From contig OX335642.1 of assembly GCA_946894095.1 (NCBI GenBank), positions 26,733,021 to 26,797,020 on the forward strand: a stretch of 64,000 nt of DNA. Reading direction: 5' to 3'. The number at the start of each line of letters is the position of its first letter. Position 1 is the first letter of the stretch. This stretch comes from Incurvaria masculella. Its lineage: Eukaryota > Arthropoda > Insecta > Lepidoptera > Incurvariidae. This document shows, in pieces, positions 18,851-31,541 of the stretch. The notes beneath the pieces are model-generated. The model was not told the origin of the DNA, ran no database searches, and worked only from the letters and a program-made list of their open reading frames with translations. Made by a program: the position numbers and the translations under genes.

Positions 18851-20585
18851 AAAGTGTGGCGTCTAGTTGGACGTTTGTATATTGACGAATCGATGAGTGT
18901 GAGTACAATAAATAAAGGAAAATAAACGTATTTATTGTACCTAACTTGATAATTTGAACTAGAGATATTTTTATTCCAAGTCAGTCCTTTCACTGATCTG
19001 CTCGTAAGGAAACTATTCTTCTTTCAGGGATCATAGATCATGCACAAAAAAAATTTATCACTGGTGCTATGTTTCATACCAGCTGTTCTAACTACAGAGA
19101 TCGGTGGTTCTTACCATATACCTACATCAAAAAGGTACTATCTTGTGAAAATACAGATGACAATGTAATAATGTTACCCTATGGTCTTTATCGAGACTTA
19201 AGTAACCTTTGTGGCTGTTTTCGTCACTATGGGAATTTAAGAAACGTGTCGATTTTAGGACGAATCGGTAAATATAAACCTTATAAAATCATAAGAGTTT
19301 CTTGCTTGCGTTGCTTTTATCACAGCCGATTTATTTTAGACTTCGAAACGAAACATACTAACAGATAACTCTAATATAAGTTGCTGGGTTATCCCTCGTT
19401 TTTACCTTTTGTGGGGAAAATGTACGGATATATTCTAAATATTCTTGACTGGCCATAATTTGTAAGGACAAAAAAACCATTAGCGCTAGTTTACCCACTA
19501 TTCGATACCGGCGTTCATCTTCATTTGAATAATATATTAAAAATAAGCAAGGGGAAACATTAGATATCGGTCCAAATGTTTCTGCGGGATTATAAAAACT
19601 CAGTTAATTTCTATCAGTATTCTATCAGTCTCATTTTAGGCGGCCGATTTTAAAATATTAGAAGGTTGAGATCACATTAAGATATATTCTCACAACCGGA
19701 AAACTAAGTAAACTTGTCCGTGCAAAATGTGTCAAAGTGTTGTTGGAAAATGATTCCAACGCATTGAGAACATCCTCCTTTTTTGAAGTCGGTTAAAAAT
19801 ACTACTGCTTGTTAGTTTTAGATTCAGTTGCGACTATTTATCTTATCCTTGGGTTGAGACAGACAGTGACAACTGGAGCTCAGGATAAACCGATGCTTAC
19901 AAGTGTCAACAAATAATATTTTTTCCATCAAAGATGTATCAAGGTAACATAGGAAGTACCAGTTTTCATTCATTTTATGTAGTTTTGGTCACGATTGTCT
20001 CAGCCTCGTTGCGAAAGAGGACTGGAACTAAAACTAAATAAAAGTAATGCCTACTAAAAGTGACAATGTCCAAACAAAATCCATCGATACGATGGTTGAA
20101 ATTACTTATTTCTGTTAGTCTCATTCATTGCAACCTTGGCTTTCTTATGCTTATCGTGTCTTGAAAAAAATTTCGTGTTGCTATTTCTGAATTCATGTTT
20201 ACGAAACGGAAAAAAAATTCGAAAATGTAAGGTTGGTTTGCATTTTGCTTTACAGATTTACATTTAATTCGAGATTTGAGAAATGGGGACAGCTGGGTGT
20301 AAGCTGCTGAAAGGGGTGCTAATGGATGTCAGTGGGTGTAGGAAGTTCGTCGGTGTGCGTTGGTGTCGTCTGGTAAGCTTTCCAGTCGCATCTGTTCAAA
20401 CAACAAATCAGCGTCGGCGGTCGGGCTTAATTAAAAGCGAGCTTCGCCGAAGCGGCCTACGCGGGCTTACATAGTGCGCAGAGCTAGAAATGTAAGCCAA
20501 GTCCCAACATCCAAAGTGAGCACAGCTGGCGAATACTGTTGGCTACATCTTCATTAGTCAGTGGCCGCTCGCTCCAAATTTATAT
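18851..20585. other. Unassigned non-coding stretch
   Basis: No gene recognised. The 99-codon ORF at 19069-19368 has no domain, and its flanks do not look like an exon I can identify. A scrap of the AACCGACTTC repeat lies at 19765-19797. Confidence 0.35.
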
Positions 20586-20830
20586 TTTTAACCGACTTCA
20601 AAAAAAGGAGGAGTTTCTCAATTCGTCTATATGTTTTTTTTTGTTTTTTTTTTATGTTTGTTACCTCATAACTTTTGCCTGGGTGAACCGATTTTGATGA
20701 TTATTTTTTTAAATGAAAGCTAGTGCTTCCCAAGTGATCCCATTTTAATTTGATTAAGTTCTGACGATGATATCCATGAGAAAATCATATAAGTCTGTAA
20801 TTTGTATCAAGATGTGCACGACAAATGGAC
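20586..20830 (+). repeat. 'AACCGACTTC...GGAGGAG' lepidopteran dispersed repeat
   Basis: Opens with 'aaccgacttcaaaaaaagg', continues with 'tctcaattcgtctatatg', a T-rich run, then 'ctgggtgaaccgattttgat' and 'agctagtgcttccc'. I recognise this as an abundant non-coding repeat in moth and butterfly DNA. Its class is not clear from the sequence. Confidence 0.7.
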
Positions 20831-21069
20831 GAATAACTCAATATAACGCCGGGCACGCGTTGCGCCAATCAAGAGAACCGTGGCTACCTTGGCTGACACC
20901 GACTCAAAAAATTACAAAAATCGTAACTACAAAAATGCAATAATTTTTTACTTTTTAGTGCTTTTTCTTTGAAGTGGGTTATTTTTTAAAGTTGATGCTG
21001 ACCATGTGAAATGGAAATACTAATGTACCCGATATACGTATATTTCTAAACTACAATTATTTTATGTAA
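20831..21069. other. Short unassigned spacer
   Basis: Nothing recognised. Confidence 0.35.
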
Positions 21070-21315
21070 ATGTTCATGGGTGGCTAATATCACACGAGTC
21101 GCCGTCATGATATTAGCCCAATAACATATCGCAATCCCGAAGGAATTAAATCCCTCCTGATTATCATCTAATGGATGGAAAACACGGACAACTTTTTATT
21201 GTCGTTTCAACCAACTTTTTATCCAATGCGACCCGGCAGGGCTTTACCTTGCCACGTAGTGGGGGAACACCTACAGTTTATCGTGGAATCCGAACCACGA
21301 ACGTAGAATCCTTTA
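21070..21315 (-). mobile_element. SINE copy
   Basis: The tail stem-loop (21079-21119, 'ggctaatatca' and 'tgatattagcc') and the body are present; the head is lost beyond 'gtggaatccgaaccacg'. Sense orientation minus. Confidence 0.75.
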
Positions 21316-21940
21316 GTCGGCCATTACGAGATGCACGGGAAGAAATGCAGTGGGCCTAATTGTATTATTTTTAGCATAAAACACTGGCGATAAAAGATTC
21401 GTTTTATCTTCTTTTTAATGATTACCAACCTGATGGGCTGACTCAATACAAATGATTGACCTAGGTACATAGGTACATAAAGGCATGATATGAAAATAAA
21501 AAACCCCATGTGACCTTTGAAACGTAGATAATTGGTCATCTGCATCCTCTGATAGACAACGAAGGCTGCGCCGCCTGTGCCAAACGTATGCAGAACCGCA
21601 GCCCAAATGCAATTCCTAGATTGGGAGAGCGCTGTAAGCTTAGAATCTATGTAGCATGCACGCGTAACGGTGTATATGTAACTGTGTACATGTATGTACG
21701 GTTTTCATGCTGCGCATGTGGACTCCATTTTGTGCAGCGGTAGGGGACACGACTGATGGGTAGTTAGGAGATATTTATCAAATTCAAAACATTCAGAAAC
21801 TGTTCTCAGGATTTTAAAACCATATAGTTTCCTCTCAATAACAAACCCAGAATATCCTCGGAATAGCCAATACGAATCGATATGATATATCGAATATGAA
21901 AAAGCATGTCAATGCAAAGGACACAACATAGTTATTTTTT
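21316..21940. other. Unassigned stretch
   Basis: No gene recognised. Confidence 0.35.
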
Positions 21941-21942
21941 TT

Positions 21943-22308
21943 ATGTAACTGGACATGGATGGCTAATACCAAACCGAATGTCAGATTTTAGCCTAACACA
22001 CCACATGGGTTCCAGGTGCCATGCCAGGTCCTACCTTTGCTCTGCTACATAGAACTAAATGGAACATTTTCATTTGCTGCTTCGACCATCTATCATTCTA
22101 TGCGATGGTACCAACCCAGGCGGGATTAACCCTAATACCTAGCAAGTAAGGAAGGTACCTACAGTTTTACGTGAAATACCGGGACACTTCGAGCCCCACC
22201 GGTTGAAAATGGTCACCCATCCAGAACCCAACCGCGCTCAGAGGAGCTTACCCAGCTTATCGAATCGCAAGGCGTCGCCGCACCAGTGGGCTATCGAGGC
22301 TAACGAGT
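21943..22308 (-). mobile_element. Full-length SINE with 5S rRNA-like head, second copy
   Basis: On the minus strand the head is at 22208-22308. It contains 'ttctggatgggtgaccat' (5S box C region), with 'tagcccactgg' upstream. The body and tail stem-loop run down to 21943, ending at an A-rich tail. It is more diverged from 5S than the copy at 5495-5868. Confidence 0.72.
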
Positions 22309-23204
22309 AAAACTATTTCGAGGTTGACTTTTTGGTATACTGATTTTACTAATGGAAGTCTCTCGAATAAATAATACTCATATCCTTGTATTATCTTTTA
22401 TTACTTCAAAAAAAACACGCTTTACAACCGCTTCAGGCGAGTCCCGTAGGATGCCGATACGCTATATCGCTGCATTGTATTTCTCTACCACCACAACTTA
22501 CGTTTATTATGAAGCCCTTTTATTAAAATACCGTCGTCAGTGTAAAGTTAAATACCGTGTAAAGTTTAAAAATAAATGAAGGCATTCGAAAAGTTTTGGG
22601 CTTACCATAATAAATAAACTTGCTGGGTGAACGGGCAATGGAGCAATTTAATCGGACGTTTAGTTTCAGTTTGTTAACTGGTAAATTTTAGTTCACTTGG
22701 CCGAATAACACATCACTTGACAGTTACCATGGTACGCAATGCAAATAAACGTCAGATTTAATTAATCACTTGTCTGTTCACCCGGCGAGTTAATTTATCA
22801 GGGTAACCCATATGCTGTGCTCTTACTGGTGTAAAATTTGACATCCACTTTTGATTGGTGCAGAATTGATCGAATTCCTTAATCGTTTTAACACATTTTA
22901 CGCAGGTTCGGTTCCTGGTAAATTACCGACTTATTGATTTTCCAAAACGAGTTATAAAATAAGAAATACAAGTCATAAAAGTGTTCTCTCGCTCTGTGGA
23001 TTTTTACAAAACTCGCCGTTCGAGCAAGGAATGAACCGCCACGAGTTTGAATGACGTAGCAACACTCACACTTGCGACACTGACAATTTCATTGAAGTTC
23101 TTAGTCTGAGTATTACGTTAGTATCATTTTAACCAAGCCGACATAATATATATTGTTTTATCTTTTATCCCGCCTAAATTAGGACCAACGCATTGATTTA
23201 ATGA
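22309..23204. other. Unassigned stretch
   Basis: No gene recognised. Confidence 0.35.
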
Positions 23205-23335
23205 TGGTCGAATCTTCCATCCAATTCAATGTATTGGTGCAATAAAAGGAAAGTCCTGGCATGGCACCTACATACCATGAGGTGTTTTAAGCTATTATCA
23301 TGACAGTAGGTGTGGTATTCTGCCCTCCTTATTAA
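23205..23335 (+). mobile_element. SINE 3'-half copy
   Basis: The plus strand reads 'gatggtcgaatcttccat', 'aagtcctggcatggcacct' and the tail 'tcatgacagtaggtgtggta'. 5'-truncated. Confidence 0.65.
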
Positions 23336-23800
23336 AAAGTACCATGTCGTCACATATAAAAACCGTTCGTATCGCCGGAATAATTAACTTCAAATGAATC
23401 CTTAAATAGGACATATACATATTTCTCTTGTTAATTTTTTCTGCCTCCATATGAGTTACCGTATTGCCACGAGGTTATCTTTTTATGTTGCCTCTGATCC
23501 TTGTGCGTAGACGAGCATGTGTATTTTTCCTTCTACCTCATCGGATATGGCACTCAAAGAGAATCTTTCGAGATTAAAATTTATAATACGAGTTCATCTA
23601 TTAGATAGAAATGTCTTCTCCAAACTTCCCCCCACCCCCGAGGGCACATCAGAGCGCGATACTACGGCACAAGCGCACAGGTGCGAATGACTACCACGCT
23701 AGCAGCAGAAGCGTCTATGCATGAACTTAGAGCGGAAAATCATCGATGAAATAAAAACTGTTACTACGATAAAATAAGAGCAGACTAATGACAATGTTTT
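23336..23800. other. Unassigned stretch
   Basis: No gene recognised. Confidence 0.35.
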
Positions 23801-24080
23801 TTGTGGGGGGAGTGGCCTGCTCCTAACTGATATGGTAAATTGATATTTGTCATGAGCTGTTGCATAAAGCATACATTATTGATTTTCTTGAATTATTTTC
23901 ACTTTTGCTCAAACAATTTGAAAAATGTTTTTGTAAAGGAAGAGTATGTGGACGTTGAAATAAATTTCAGCGAAGTTTCTTGCAAGTTCGTCTGCGCTGT
24001 GTTTTGTTGAAAATGATATGACAAGTCTAAGTGTAGTTTACTGCCTATGGATTATGAATCATCAACAATAACTAAAAAAA
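23801..24080 (+). mobile_element. LINE 3'-end fragment
   Basis: Parallels 41990-42283: 'gatatttgtcatgagctgtt', 'gtggacgttgaaataaa', 'agcgaagtttcttgc' and 'gtgtagtttactgcctatgg'. Non-coding. Confidence 0.65.
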
Positions 24081-24159
24081 TGTATAGCGCAAACTGCATA
24101 GTTTTTAATGTAAGCACTACAACCGGTAGTACATAACGAGCATCCGGTTTTGAAAGTTT

Positions 24160-24375
24160 TTTTATATCACTGGAAATGGACCACACATCCTGTCACGATA
24201 TTAGCCTAACACGCCACATGCGTACTTAGTGCAGTATTACAGGTAATACCTTCTATTGACGGCTAAATTAAACTGGATATAAAACGCAGATAATTTTCAT
24301 TGCCGCTTAGACGATCTTTCATTTGATGCAACGGTATCAACCCGGGCATGATCCTACTACATGTCGTAAGAAGTA
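24160..24375 (-). mobile_element. SINE copy, diverged
   Basis: Body blocks 'attgccgcttagacgatc' and 'cggtatcaacccgggc' with a degraded tail. Head absent. Confidence 0.6.
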
Positions 24376-26185
24376 ACTATGGGATTAATCTTTCGTGATT
24401 CGGGTTAGGTACACGTAAAACACTACTTACTCGTAAAAATGTACTTAGATTTGTTGATTGAGAAGAAAAAATAATCTTGTGATTTGACTTTGCTCGTCAA
24501 TTTTGAAGATTAATGTCAAATGACACGGGTATTAATGGCGAATATTTGAATACGAACAAGTTCGGTTTCAGCTTTGCAGTATATTCTTAAAGAAGTTATT
24601 TGTACTGGGCACTTTCTTTAATTAATTTGTCCTTGCTTCACGGTCTATTATACATACGTACATATAACAATACATTACATTATTACATGCAAGCGATGTA
24701 TCTGCTTATAGTACGAAACATTATATTATTATTTCTACCTCATTGCAAGATATTTCTCTAACCTGCATATTCTTCATGTGATGTCTAACAAAACACAAAA
24801 TAAAATAAAAAAATCGACATCAGACATTGCTTTCGCATCACTGCTGAGGAGCCATCAGCCAAAGTGGATCCCGTGCCATCAGGGTAATGGTGGCATCGGC
24901 GATGCGCCATCTGCTCTCTCTAAATTAGCTGAAAATTTTGAAAAAATGTGCCAGCAGCAATATTGCCATCAGGGGGGACTGATTTCATAATAATGTGGAG
25001 AAATACAATTTATATACGAATTGGTTGTAGTGTGCACATATTCTTGTAACTTTCCACTAGCGACGAATTTACTAAGTCCGACTAATGATTTAGCTTATAT
25101 GGATGGTTAGGGCATGAACTAACTCAGGTCAATAACTAATTTTGTAAATAAGCTCTTTCTGTTGCATATCAAAGACCTGAATCTCTTCACTCACATTAGT
25201 CAATAAAGAAGTATTAATATAAGGAATCAAATGTTGTGAATAACCGCTTTTAATCCCTTTTCGAAAATATCAATTACTTTACAATAAAAAATTTGCTTTT
25301 AAAATTAATTTAAGGAAAATTCAGGGAGATTATATGAATGCTGAATCCGATGAGCATTATCGAAATATTTGGAGCACTTATATTTTATGACAATTCAAAG
25401 TTGATTTGTATGTATTAGAACGGATACGACATTACCGATATCTCATTGATTTGAAGTGATCCAACGACATGTATAATGAAAAAAATAATTCGATCTTTAA
25501 AACAATCAGAAAAGTTTTTACTCGTGACATTCGTCGAAAGCAGGATCCGAAGCTGCGAATCCTTTATAAACCCAAACCATTTCAATTCCGCATTCTGATG
25601 TATGAATTTTACTCTACCGATTTTTACTCTAAATTTACTTACTCTACAGATTTTTTTAAAAAGCATTAGGGACATTACATAAATATATCAAAAAGTTTTT
25701 TTTTCATTTTGACGACCTTAGAGTAAAGGTATCTGGAACCTTTAGCAGTTAAGATAAAAAAAATAATATGAGGTTATTCAATGCAACCTATATTGAACCA
25801 TTGCCCTACTTCAAACGAATGTTCTTTTTCGGATTATTTTCAAAATCTGACTACAATGATTCGATGTATGTAGCTGTCATTATTGACTTGATGTGATGTG
25901 ATAACGGTAACTTCGCATCCCTTAATTACACACAATATTTATTATAAAGAGTTAACTATCTTAAACTACTATAAAAATATTTATTTATGATTATATTTTT
26001 TTATGAAATTGTTATCGTCAAGTCATATTAAATAACAAAAATATTTAAAAAGTACTATGAAAGTATGGTGCAGCGCTGAACTCGAGCCAGCAACCAAACA
26101 ATAGGTGAGGAATTATTACATAACTTTATACGTAAAAACAGTCTGGCATGCAGCCCTATGTTTATGTCAGCCCTATAGTAGTTTT
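24376..26185. other. Unassigned non-coding stretch
   Basis: No gene or repeat recognised. ORFs of up to 86 codons lack any domain. Confidence 0.35.
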
Positions 26186-26350
26186 ATTACATACTAGTTG
26201 AGTTACTCGGCTCCGTTCGGAGCAATGACGGGCTAAATTGTTTCCTGAATGGTATACGAGTACACCCTGGAAAACTTTCACCTCTACTACGAGTATTATG
26301 TTCGCCACAAAGGTAGCCTATGTCCAAGGACTATCTCTATACCGAAATTC
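26186..26350 (-). mobile_element. Helitron-like fragment, inverted
   Basis: The minus strand ends '...ccgaacggagccgagtaactcaactagt', the hairpin-plus-CTAG terminus in inverse orientation, preceded by the 'cgcctgaaccgctgaac' block typical of these elements. Confidence 0.5.
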
Positions 26351-27239
26351 AGTTCAGCGGTTCAGGCGTGAAAACGCAACAGAAAGACTGAGTTACTTTC
26401 GCATTTATAACATTGGTATAGACTTAATAAATACCAATTGCATATAACAAGATTATAAATTTTAATTGCCTATTCCGAAGCTGGCAGACTTAAAATTTTT
26501 TGATATTTAAATAATGTAGTCATGTACGTAGCTGAATATTCGATCGTTATTCCAAATCAGGGAATCAGGGTCTCTGAACAGAAACTTGATTGCAACGAGT
26601 CAACCGTGCTGGCGAAAACTTCCAAAAAACAAAAAACCCGCCCCTGCAAAGTCGATCCGTTCGAGTTTTACGTAAATAAAGACAAGCCCAACTAGCTCGC
26701 AGCAAACAGTTTTCGAGAGCTCGCAGCAAACGGAATAAACGAGAATGGGAAATTCGATTCGAAACGGAGAGCGGCACATACTTGGGCCTAGCAAACTTTG
26801 CACTTTCGAATTCCGTTTATTTTAGTTAGAAAATGCAGATTTGGCCAAAACAAACGCTTCGGTTGGGTTCCCATTTTCCTTTTTCATGCTAATCTGCCTT
26901 CGGGAGTGAAGCTAAGGCATCTGGTCAGATTTGCTGACGGTTTTGCTGTGGCAAGGTTACTCAGGTCAATAAGTTTGATTATCCTTGGATCAAATAAATC
27001 GGAACATTTTCTGGTTTCACCGGTGAGTCACAACTCTTTCGTACTCATTAAATGACAGCCTCGAGTCACTCAAGTGTTGTCTCTTTCTAATTATTCTAAT
27101 TAGAGTGCGACGACACGAACATAATATTTCATGTTCAATGACGTCAGGCGAAAGCGTCTCACTTTCATCTGTGACTAACTAGCTTACGCTTTCCTGAGTA
27201 GATATGCTTAACGACTAAACATAATATATATATAAAAGG
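26351..27239. other. Unassigned stretch with a 13-bp direct repeat
   Basis: 'agctcgcagcaaac' occurs twice, at about 26694 and 26719. No gene recognised. Confidence 0.35.
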
Positions 27240-27480
27240 TAGTAATAGTGCCGCATAATACTGCGACACCCATGTCGGCTGGCCAGGTGCTTCTTCGCGC
27301 TGTGTTTTCATATTTTCCTTTAAATTGAAGTACCTAGCCGGCCTGCATTGTTTTCGTAGCCCTCATGAAAGTTTGAACGCCTGTGGGCGTCGTTGGGCAC
27401 CTCTCGTGTGAGGTCCTGGCGCACGCCATATATGGCGCTCAGCACAAAAAAAACCTTTGGAGGAAATACCTCGGCAAGGA
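27240..27480 (-). mobile_element. LINE ORF2 C-terminal remnant
   Basis: The minus strand encodes 'HLASRHGCRS' and an 'EVFPPK' block in different frames, matching the remnant at 36503-36800. Heavily broken. Confidence 0.5.
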
Positions 27481-27769
27481 GTTTTGATAAATGACTACTA
27501 TACTATTTTTTCGAAAATATATTCTTTGGGTGAATATGAGTTTACTGCGGTATTTAAACGTTATGTACCTATTTTTATTCTTATTGGTCTAGAATCTTTT
27601 TTAATTTGCCATCATAATATTTCGAATCTTTGCTAGATTCCTGTACAAAATCTAAACTGATATTCTGAAGAGTGGAACCCAAAGCAACAAATAAATTACA
27701 TTTAACCAAACATTAATGAAACAAATCAATTATGTACAATTGAAAAACCATGATAAATTTACATCCTTT
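27481..27769. other. Unassigned spacer
   Basis: Nothing recognised. Confidence 0.35.
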
Positions 27770-27940
27770 TGTTATGTAACTGGACATGGACGGCTACTAC
27801 CAAACTGAACGTCAGATATAAGCAGAACACACTATATGGGAACTAGGTGCCATGCCAGGACCTTCCTTATATTGCTCGGCTACATGGCTACTGGATGGAA
27901 AAGACGGAAAATTTTCATTACCACTTCGACCATCGTTCAT
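27770..27940 (-). mobile_element. SINE copy, truncated
   Basis: Tail ('gtaactggacatggacggc'), 'aggtgccatgccaggacc' and 'cacttcgaccatcgttcatt' are recognisable. The head is missing. Confidence 0.65.
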
Positions 27941-27974
27941 TCGGAAACCATTTGAATAACATGCTCCATAACCA

Positions 27975-28040
27975 CATTTTACCGGGCTCCGCTCGGGTGA
28001 ATGTCCAAAACGAAATCGGTCCGAGCGGAGCCTTGGCTAT
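27975..28040. mobile_element. Helitron-type terminal hairpin scraps
   Basis: 'accgggctccgctcgggtga' and 'cggtccgagcggagcc' are the hairpin motifs of the Helitron-like family, between two SINE copies. Confidence 0.4.
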
Positions 28041-28044
28041 TGTT

Positions 28045-28315
28045 TTTATCTAATTATGGATGGCGAATACCAAATCCACGGTGATATTATCCCAACACCG
28101 CGCATTCCCGACGGAATTAGGTGCCCCGTTAGGACCTTTACTTTATGAGCACGATTACATTGAACTGGGAAGAAAAGACGGACAATGGTTCATTGCCGTC
28201 GGGCGGGTTTAACCCTACCACCTAGTAAAAACTACCAGCATTCCGAACGATAGAACAGCTCGCATTTGTTACGAAATACACTTATCCAACTCAGAAAAAG
28301 AAATAAAATTTTGTC
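28045..28315 (-). mobile_element. SINE copy of the tRNA-headed subtype (head lost)
   Basis: The tail and shared body run to about 28230, then 'agaacagctcgc' and 'caactcagaaaaagaaataa'. That segment is absent from the 5S-headed copies but present in the tRNA-headed copy at 39400-39770. Confidence 0.6.
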
Positions 28316-29820
28316 TTTTCTATTAAAAACGAACGAAGCAAAACAAAATGGCGGCCTGCACCGCAAGCGTTGCGTCACAGGCCTTATAGATGTAACGAAT
28401 TAATTTTACTAGTTTGAGTAGCGTAATAAAATGTTGGAAGTAGATCATAAATATGTGGCTGCAACACAAAACTCTGTCTCCATTACCTCCCACTATGGAA
28501 GCAAATTTAAAGACGTATTCACGTTAACATAGTTTTCCTTTATGAACAATCCGTCCACGTGTTTCTAGTAGGAAGGAGTAGAGATAAAGTAAACGGGTTA
28601 TTTAAAGCGAGCGAGCGATGGCAGACGGGCGGAAGGACATAGTCCTGCGTGTACCGGGCTGCCTCGGGCGACTGAGCGTGCATTGTGTGCCATAGATGTG
28701 GGAAAGTCTGCGACCTGGCATTCGATTGAGGGTGACAGTTTTTTATTGGAAAGCTTGGTTTTTTTTTTTCAGTAATGTTGGACCCACGGGGGGAATTTGG
28801 GATCTAAATGGACATTATAAATAAAATGACTGCCTAGAAAATACGAATTTAAACGTTAATCACAACCGTATTGTCGATATAAAGGGTAACATAACCAAAA
28901 ACTTTCATTATTCCCCCCCCCCCCAAAAGGTACTCTGAATCAACCCCTGATCCTTATCCCTTTAAATAATATCAAGCAAAAGTTTTTTGATTTGTCCTTT
29001 CTTCACGCAGGAACAGATTGGAGTGATTTTTTAATAAGTAGAGATGTTAGCTACCGGCGCGGCAGTGAGAATGAAAGAATGGGAGGAGCAATCGAAACTC
29101 ATTACTATGGGGGCGGAATCAACTTGGGCAAGTAACATATAATGTAAAGCGGATTTTTCTTGTTTTAACACTTTGTAATAAATTATTTGTGGTATTTGGT
29201 TATATTGATATTATCAGTGATTGTATGTTTACTAAAGACACAAAACAACATTAATGTGTCATAGATAAAATATTTCCTTGGTTTTTTGTTAAATTTAATT
29301 TTATTAACGAGAAGGACGCACGCAATGTCAATAAAATATTTAATGTTTGCCACCTGTCTAGGGTTCAATATTGTTTAAGCCAAACTCAATCTTTATGCAG
29401 CTGCCTTGCCTAGGACTTCTTTAAATCGCACGCCTACATTGAACAAAATACGGACAAATTTGATTGTACTGTATGTGCGGGACTTTAGTTCTGTGGTATT
29501 AATCATCCATATCAGGATGCATAAAAGAACTGTTGCTTTAAACATTCATACATTCAATTCGATGCAACAAAATCTAGTGGGATTAACTCATTCCTAGTTA
29601 CCTTAACACCTACTAAGCAACGAAGGGACCCACAATTACATGGAATCTTAACTACCTCAGATCAAAAAGGAAGAAGATATACCATCTAGCGCGCTTACTA
29701 TGAGACCCGCTGTCTCAAATTTTCAAACACTACCAACCCAACTCAAACGCACATGCCACATTTCATACACTTATTCGAGAGTTTGTGTGGGAAGCGACTG
29801 ACTGGACGAGAATTAAATGA
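28316..29820. other. Unassigned stretch with a C12 run
   Basis: No gene recognised. C12 occurs at 28913-28924. Confidence 0.35.
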
Positions 29821-29821
29821 T

Positions 29822-30140
29822 TTTAGGGTTCCGTACCCAAATGGTGACAACGGAACCCTATTACTAAGCCTCCGCTGTCCGTCTGTCCGTCTGTCCGTCC
29901 GTCCGTCCGTCCGTCTGTCACAGGGCTGTATCTCATGAATCGTAATAGGTAGGCAGCTAAAATGTTTAAAAAGTGTGTATTTATTTTAATTTGTATTTAT
30001 TTTTAAAAATAGGCAAAATAAAAAAATATATAAATTAAAGGGCGGGCCATACAAAAAACGTGTTTTTTTGTGTATTAAATCTCGTACAATGGTACGGAAC
30101 CCTTCGTGTGCGACTCCGACTTGCACTTGGCCGGTTTTTT
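29822..30140 (-). repeat. 'GGCCAAGTGCGAGTCGGA' dispersed repeat, copy 3 (inverted)
   Basis: Minus-strand copy with the (GTCC)n tract, both hairpin ends and an AT-rich insertion in the middle. Confidence 0.82.
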
Positions 30141-31235
30141 GGCTTACGACGTGGCGCCGGGCTCAAATTCAAATTCAAAATGTATTAATTAGAAATTATA
30201 TTGTACACGCTTTACATTATTTCTTAGAAATATTTCTTGTCGAAATTTTTTTTTAATCTTTCGAACATTCGGAAAAACAATAATAGTCACTTCGCCCATA
30301 TGGCGGAATCGCGATATCAGCCGCATGTCACTTCTTCTTCCTGCCAACTACGGTCGCCCGTCAAGAAAGCGAGCGCGCCCAGAGTTGCTACAGATCCATT
30401 TATCGAACAGCAAGTCATCGCGTCTCCGAGACTGGCAAATACCTAAAAAGCTCAATGTGAAAGTGGTCCAATATACTAATAAGTCTATGGTTCATAACGT
30501 TTCAGTGATTGCTGTGCAACGCTCCATATTATTTTAGAGCACATTTTGCTGACATAAGTACTGTCCTGTTTTTTCTGCGAGAGATGTGTCATATTTTTAT
30601 ATGTATGGTACGCTGAAATTACACTGGTATTTCAGCGTAATATTTGTGATATAGTTTCTCAAAACAGCTACTCTTATGATTCTTAAAAATAAGTTCATTA
30701 TTTTAATTAGGTCGTAAACATAATATGTATATTTTTTTACGAATAATGTCATGGCACGTGTGCGAATTTTTTTGCATAGCAAAAAATTACGCCGATACTC
30801 AAATACTCGTTATGCAATTTAATCAGCTAATTATATACACTATTGTAACAAAAGGGAATTGGATGACATGCCAAAAAACAATTGCTATACATCTACTTCG
30901 TATTCATTACCTTCTAACTCGTCTGATGTTATCGATTCAGCAAACTATGTACTGGTTTCACAAACATACACATATACACATCCCTTTGTATATTGCTCGA
31001 ACCCATAGTTGTATTCGGAAGTCGCGGTCGGCTAATTGCGAAAGTTTGCAAACTGCAGTCTTGACGCCGTCTACTCAAGTGCAGGGTTGCAAACTGTGGG
31101 CACTCGAAGCGCGGGCACTTCAAAGTTCAGGCGCCCAATTTGTTGGTGACCTCAAATGACGTTTAGCACATTTGAGCGGCAGGGTAGCACCGAAATATTG
31201 CTACTTGCGACGCACAGATTACGATACAGTATGTG
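30141..31235. other. Unassigned non-coding stretch
   Basis: The 144-codon ORF at 30725-31159 has no domain I recognise and begins in AT-rich sequence. I do not call a gene. Confidence 0.35.
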
Positions 31236-31378
31236 CCGGGCTATTTTACTCGCATTTCAAATTCGAGTAAAACGGGCGAGTGGCCATTTTGGTATTGCCG
31301 GAACTATCAAATTTGCAAAGTTAGTGAGTTGCGAATTCGAATGTACTCGAACTCGAAATTGCGAGTAAAATAGCCTGA
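31236..31378. mobile_element. Small MITE with 16-bp perfect inverted ends
   Basis: 'ggctattttactcgca' (31239-31254) and 'tgcgagtaaaatagcc' (31360-31375) are exact complements. Internal 'cgagtaaaa' and 'actcgaactcg' motifs repeat the theme. No ORF. Confidence 0.7.
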
Positions 31379-31445
31379 GACGGCCCCAGCTACGACAAAA
31401 CTGGACCGAAGGCGTATATATGAAGGCCAAGTCTACGCCAGTTTT

Positions 31446-31541
31446 CACCTCCTCCAGTTACAACCTCCTTCCGGTTACAACATATATATATGCAATGTAA
31501 CCGAAAGTTACTTATTGAATTTCAGGTAACTGGAGGAGGGG
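31446..31541. repeat. 14-bp perfect inverted repeat, ~64-nt loop
   Basis: 'cctcctccagttac' (31448-31461) pairs with 'gtaactggaggagg' (31526-31539). Internal purine/pyrimidine near-repeats 'cctccttccggttac' extend the pattern. Possibly a tiny MITE. Confidence 0.6.

Noticed and set aside
19069..19368. 99-codon plus-strand ORF
   Set aside because: No recognisable domain, no second copy and no supporting splice or promoter context.
30725..31159. 144-codon ORF on the plus strand
   Set aside because: No domain, AT-rich low-complexity start and no exon-like borders.
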